DNA of 19,809 nt from Alcaligenaceae bacterium UBA6179 (GTDB taxonomy: Bacteria > Pseudomonadota > Gammaproteobacteria > Burkholderiales > Burkholderiaceae_B), in the NCBI GenBank assembly GCA_002422175.1, contig DITR01000199.1:15234-35042 (forward strand). Reading direction: 5' to 3'. Positions within the stretch are counted from its first letter, which is position 1. Each line of letters starts with the position of its first letter. This document shows, piece by piece, positions 17,134 through 19,809 of this stretch. The notes under the pieces are model-generated. The model was not told where the DNA came from. It was given only the letters and a program-made list of their open reading frames with translations, and made no database searches. A program made the translations under genes and the position numbers.

Positions 17134-17268
17134 ATGAAACGTACTTATCAACCTTCCGTTACCCGCCGCAAACGTACACACGGCTTCCGTGTTCGTATGA
17201 AAACCCGTGGTGGTCGTGCGGTCATTAATGCCCGCCGCGCCAAGGGTCGCAAGCGTTTAGCCGTTTAA
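17134..17268 (+). CDS. rpmH: 50S ribosomal protein L34
   Basis: This is a 44-residue, highly basic protein of the large ribosomal subunit. The sequence starts MKRTYQPSVTRRKRTHGFR and ends RRAKGRKRLAV, matching L34 across its whole length. The start is set by the invariant MKRTYQPS. An in-frame upstream TTG at 17077 would add 19 residues found in no L34 that I know of. The ribosome site is weak (GTGAG about ten bases upstream). It is the first gene of the rightward cluster. The stop is followed after 2 bases by a strong stem-loop and then rnpA. Confidence 0.98.
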   Translation: MKRTYQPSVTRRKRTHGFRVRMKTRGGRAVINARRAKGRKRLAV

Positions 17269-17270
17269 TA

Positions 17271-17296
17271 TGTGCTGGGGTTTTGTGCCCCACACA
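17271..17296 (+). other. Stem-loop between rpmH and rnpA
   Basis: TGTGCTGGGG (17271-17280) pairs with CCCCACACA (17288-17296): nine base pairs with one bulged C, around a 7-base loop TTTTGTG. It begins 2 bases after the rpmH stop and is followed by TTAGGGTTAGG rather than a T run. It is therefore not a standard intrinsic terminator. A role in processing the message, or in protecting the rpmH end so that L34 is made in excess over RnpA, is inferred. Confidence 0.55.
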
Positions 17297-17313
17297 TTAG
17301 GGTTAGGCGTTTT

Positions 17314-17673
17314 ATGATGCGAAATTGCGCCACACTGCCTCCCGAATCACGTCTACATCGCCCAGAGGAATTTGCTGCGGTTTTAAAAAAGCGGTCCTCT
17401 GCCAAGGGCAGGCTTTTAACAATTTCTTGGTTACCCTCTCAAATCAGCCCTGCTCGGTTGGGTCTAGTTGTGGGTAAACGGCAAGCACCTTTGGCGGTTA
17501 CACGTAATGCTGTTAAACGCGTTGTAAGAGAGGCTTTCCGTCTAGAGCGTACAAAGCTAAAGCTAGGTGACTACGTTGTTCGCCTTCAAGCCAATGTACG
17601 TAATCTTTCTCTTATTGAGCTTAAAAGAATGGTTCGCCTAGAAATTGACACCTTGTTGGGTCAGTTTCGTTGA
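17314..17673 (+). CDS. rnpA: Ribonuclease P protein component
   Basis: This is the protein subunit of RNase P, which assists the catalytic RNA in cutting the 5' leader from tRNA precursors. From the chosen ATG it has 119 residues, normal for the family. It contains ARLGLVVGKR (47-56) and the RNP signature RNAVKRVVREAFR (64-76), the conserved basic helix that contacts the RNA. The start is chosen because TTAGG sits 6 bases before this ATG. A second ATG follows at once (17317) and would serve equally. A GTG at 17272 would add 14 residues and lies inside the stem-loop. The stop codon lies just before yidD, whose start is 2 bases further on or overlapping. Confidence 0.95.
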   Translation: MMRNCATLPPESRLHRPEEFAAVLKKRSSAKGRLLTISWLPSQISPARLGLVVGKRQAPLAVTRNAVKRVVREAFRLERTKLKLGDYVVRLQANVRNLSLIELKRMVRLEIDTLLGQFR

Positions 17674-17675
17674 AT

Positions 17676-17900
17676 ATGTTGTCATATTTATTAACAAAAC
17701 TTGTTCGCGGGTATCAGTTTTTCTTAAGCCCTTGGGTAGGGCAGTCATGTCGTTTTACGCCCTCTTGCTCACACTACATGATTGAAGCCATTGAGGTTTG
17801 GGGCCCTATTCGTGGCGTTTGGTTAGGCATTAAAAGAATTGGGCGTTGTAACCCTTGGTGTGATGGTGGACACGATCCTGTACCGCCATTAAAAAAGTAA
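17676..17900 (+). CDS. yidD: Membrane protein insertion efficiency factor
   Basis: This is a small membrane-associated protein of the UPF0161/YidD family, thought to help YidC insert inner-membrane proteins. Seventy-four residues start MLSYLLTKLVRGYQFFLSPW, an amphipathic membrane-binding segment. The conserved core C-R-F-T-P-S-C-S-x-Y follows, and the tail RCNPWCDGGHDPVP is the family signature with its cysteines intact. I chose the ATG at 17676, which gives the usual family N-terminus. A TTG at 17670 overlapping the rnpA stop would add Met-Asn and has better spacing to the upstream GGG, so the start is uncertain by two residues. It lies between rnpA and yidC as in most proteobacteria. Confidence 0.95.
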   Translation: MLSYLLTKLVRGYQFFLSPWVGQSCRFTPSCSHYMIEAIEVWGPIRGVWLGIKRIGRCNPWCDGGHDPVPPLKK

Positions 17901-17950
17901 CGCATTTTTTAGGGTATTGTTTATAAAAAGTTGCCTCAGCGAAACGGGGT

Positions 17951-17994
17951 TTTAACGTTAAACTGTGTGGCTGTCGTTCGATGCTCACGCATCG
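17951..17994 (+). other. Two dyads in the yidC leader
   Basis: In the 123-base gap before yidC there is a perfect 12-base palindrome, TTTAACGTTAAA (17951-17962), and a perfect 6-bp hairpin, CGATGC-TCAC-GCATCG (17979-17994), which ends 29 bases before the yidC start. Neither is followed by a T run. They may be an operator and an mRNA hairpin, or chance. Confidence 0.3.
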
Positions 17995-18023
17995 GCTTTA
18001 ATGAATTTCTGAATTGGGCTTGT

Positions 18024-19703
18024 ATGGATATCCGTCGCACCATCTTATTGATGATTTTTGCTTTTTCGCTACTTATGTTGTGGAACAACTGGCAAGTTAA
18101 AACGGGTAGTGTTTCACTATTTAGCCCATCAACTGTTTCATCAACCGATAATACATCTGCACAAGCACCGCAACCTTCAGTCAATTCTGTTGGGGTTCCG
18201 CAGGCACCTGTCACCCAAGGTACACAAGCATCGTCACAGCTTGTTGTTCCACCTAGTGCGACTCAGTCAAAACCCTTCGTTGTTAAGACCGATGTATTAC
18301 AACTAACTTTTGATTTAGTCGGAGCACAAATCATACAAGCTGAGTTGTTGAAGTTTCGCTCAATGAATGACAAAACGAAACCAACGCTTTTATTAGAGCA
18401 AACACCTGCCCATACCTATGTTGTACAAACCGGGTTAACCGGTTCGCCTGCTGGCCAAAGCTACCCCACCCATTTAAGCGTTTTTACACCCCTTACAACC
18501 GATACAGTCATGACAGGTGATACGTTACCTGTGTCGTTTGTTGCAGAATCTGATGGTGTTCGTTTAACAAAAACGTTTATCCTCCATCGGGGAACCTATG
18601 CCATTGATGTTGAACATAAAATTGAAAATTTGACCTCTGCAAGTATTAACCCATCAGTCTATTTACAGATTAGCCGTGATAGTGGTGACCCTGAAAATAC
18701 CTCTAGTTTTTATCATACTTTTACTGGTCCTGCTATTTACACTGAGCAGGGCAAATTTCAAAAAATATCGTTTTCTGATATTGAGAAAAAGAAAACCGAC
18801 TTCGTTAAGCAAGCCGATAACGGCTGGATCGCTATGATCCAGCATTACTTTGTCACAGCATGGGTTCCAGTACAAGGTAAAGATCGTTATTACGATATGG
18901 CAGAAGTACAAAAAGGTATTTTTGCTGTTCGAGCAATTGAACCTGTTGGTCCGGTTGATACATCAAACCCGGTAACCATGAAATCTTCGCTTTGGGTCGG
19001 CCCGCAAGATCAATCATCTTTAGAGGCCTTAGCGCCGAACTTAGATTTGGTAGTTGATTATGGGTGGTTTACGATTATTGCTAAACCTCTTTTTACTTTA
19101 ATGACTTGGTTACATAGTATTTTGGGTAACTGGGGTTGGACAATTGTCGCGTTAACTGTTGTCGTCAAAGCTATTTTCTACCCATTGTCTGCTGCCAGCT
19201 ATAAATCAATGGCAAAAATGAAGTTAGTTGCACCGCGTCTAAAAGCACTTCGTGAAAAATTCGGTGATGATAAGCAAAAACTAAACATGGCCATGATGGA
19301 CATGTATAAAACTGAAAAAATTAACCCTCTTGGTGGTTGTTTGCCGGTTGTGGTGCAAATACCTGTCTTTATTTCTTTGTATTGGGTTCTACTTGCCAGC
19401 GTTGAAATGCGAGGTGCTCCGTGGGTACTTTGGGTTGATGACCTATCAGTTCGTGATCCACTCTTTATTTTGCCAGCCATTATGACCGCCACCATGTTTT
19501 TACAAATGAGGCTCAACCCAACTCCACCTGACCCCATGCAGGCAAGGGTTATGATGTTTATGCCTTTAATTTTCGGTGGCATGATGTTCTTCTTCCCAGC
19601 AGGCCTCGTGCTTTACTGGTGTGTAAACAACATTCTTTCTATTGCGCAGCAATGGTATGTTACTAAGAAAATAGCTGAAGCACAGGCTGTTGTTCACCGT
19701 TAA
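18024..19703 (+). CDS. yidC: Membrane protein insertase YidC
   Basis: This Oxa1/YidC/Alb3 insertase places proteins in the inner membrane alone or with SecYEG. The 559 residues fit the Gram-negative form. TM1 lies near 6-22 (MDIRRTILLMIFAFSLLML). It is followed by a Ser/Pro/Gln-rich stretch (about 30-85) and the large periplasmic P1 domain (to about 345). The conserved five-helix core begins near 350, with YPLSAASYKSMAKMK (386-400), the cytoplasmic hairpin, and INPLGGCLPVVVQIP (433-447). K382 occupies the place of the E. coli groove arginine R366, so the positive charge is kept. The start at MDIRR is the family norm. An in-frame TTG 93 bases upstream would add an unrelated tail. It sits with yidD upstream, and mnmE begins directly after its stop codon. 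Confidence 0.97.
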   Translation: MDIRRTILLMIFAFSLLMLWNNWQVKTGSVSLFSPSTVSSTDNTSAQAPQPSVNSVGVPQAPVTQGTQASSQLVVPPSATQSKPFVVKTDVLQLTFDLVGAQIIQAELLKFRSMNDKTKPTLLLEQTPAHTYVVQTGLTGSPAGQSYPTHLSVFTPLTTDTVMTGDTLPVSFVAESDGVRLTKTFILHRGTYAIDVEHKIENLTSASINPSVYLQISRDSGDPENTSSFYHTFTGPAIYTEQGKFQKISFSDIEKKKTDFVKQADNGWIAMIQHYFVTAWVPVQGKDRYYDMAEVQKGIFAVRAIEPVGPVDTSNPVTMKSSLWVGPQDQSSLEALAPNLDLVVDYGWFTIIAKPLFTLMTWLHSILGNWGWTIVALTVVVKAIFYPLSAASYKSMAKMKLVAPRLKALREKFGDDKQKLNMAMMDMYKTEKINPLGGCLPVVVQIPVFISLYWVLLASVEMRGAPWVLWVDDLSVRDPLFILPAIMTATMFLQMRLNPTPPDPMQARVMMFMPLIFGGMMFFFPAGLVLYWCVNNILSIAQQWYVTKKIAEAQAVVHR

Positions 19704-19809
19704 ATGAGCGATTTTGACACCGCGCCCATTGCAGCAATTGCGACTGCTCCTGGGCGCGGTGGTATTGGTGTCATACGTGTTTCTGGCCTGAATTTAGAAC
19801 CATTTGTTT
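19704..19809 (+). CDS. mnmE: tRNA modification GTPase MnmE (5' end only)
   Basis: The first 35 codons of mnmE (trmE) run to the window edge: MSDFDTAPIAAIATAPGRGG, then IGVIRVSG. The IAAIATAPGRGGIGVIRVSG stretch is the signature start of the N-terminal tetrahydrofolate-binding domain. The full protein, with MnmG, modifies U34 of certain tRNAs to 5-carboxymethylaminomethyl-uridine. The ATG follows the yidC TAA without a gap, so the genes are cotranscribed and probably coupled. The GTPase domain lies outside the window. Confidence 0.93.
   Translation, partial: MSDFDTAPIAAIATAPGRGGIGVIRVSGLNLEPFV

Noticed and set aside
17272..17313. GTG start for rnpA adding 14 residues
   Set aside because: It lies within the stem-loop and lacks a ribosome site, while the ATG at 17314 has TTAGG at good spacing and gives the normal length.
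17931..18023. In-frame TTG extension of yidC by 31 codons
   Set aside because: YidC proteins start at MDIRR or close to it with TM1. The extension has no family resemblance and covers the leader hairpin.
19199..19582. 127-codon minus-strand ORF opposite yidC
   Set aside because: It overlaps the conserved YidC core on the other strand, and its translation resembles no family I know.

Overview
This window is a chromosomal segment spanning the dnaA-side replication origin of a betaproteobacterium. It is most likely Burkholderiales, with Alcaligenaceae/Bordetella-like gene content, but it is visibly more A+T-rich than the typical members. Four observations support this: gyrB follows dnaN directly with no recF between them; the order argS - SPOR-domain gene - dsbA is one I know from Burkholderiales; a DUF1840 gene sits next to gyrB; and the rightward order is rpmH-rnpA-yidD-yidC-mnmE. 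The assignment rests on protein resemblance and gene order from memory, with no database search.

Layout, left to right. (1) 1-2858, minus strand: a TAXI-type TRAP transporter, with a periplasmic receptor upstream and a fused 4TM/12TM permease that runs off the left edge. A GC-rich stem-loop and an A/T-only tract lie between the two genes. (2) 2991-4844, minus: aceK, the isocitrate dehydrogenase kinase/phosphatase, divergent from (3) 4933-7178, plus: a metallo-beta-lactamase-fold hydrolase overlapping metC (cystathionine beta-lyase) by 4 bases. (4) 7183-10131, minus: argS, a membrane-anchored SPOR-domain protein and dsbA, tightly spaced and probably one operon. (5) 10202-11449, minus: a secreted DUF2235 alpha/beta-hydrolase, divergent from a small DUF1840 gene (11536-11871, plus). 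(6) 11873-16904, minus: dnaA-dnaN-gyrB. (7) 16905-17133: the origin-like intergenic region, with one consensus DnaA box, T-rich tracts and a probable rpmH promoter. (8) 17134-19809, plus: rpmH-rnpA-yidD-yidC-mnmE, the last cut by the window edge.

Functionally, the right half is the conserved replication-initiation and ribosome/RNase P/membrane-insertion cluster transcribed away from the origin on both sides. The left half mixes carboxylate-type uptake (TRAP-TAXI), glyoxylate-branch control (aceK), sulfur amino-acid metabolism (metC) and envelope functions (dsbA, SPOR protein). No rRNA, tRNA, CRISPR array, insertion sequence or prophage was seen. No gene-free stretch exceeds 300 bases; the longest is the 229-base origin region. 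I found no clearly new multi-gene system. The most useful leads are the sparse origin, the stem-loop between rpmH and rnpA, the exported DUF2235 hydrolase, and a MetC lacking the usual phosphate-binding arginine.
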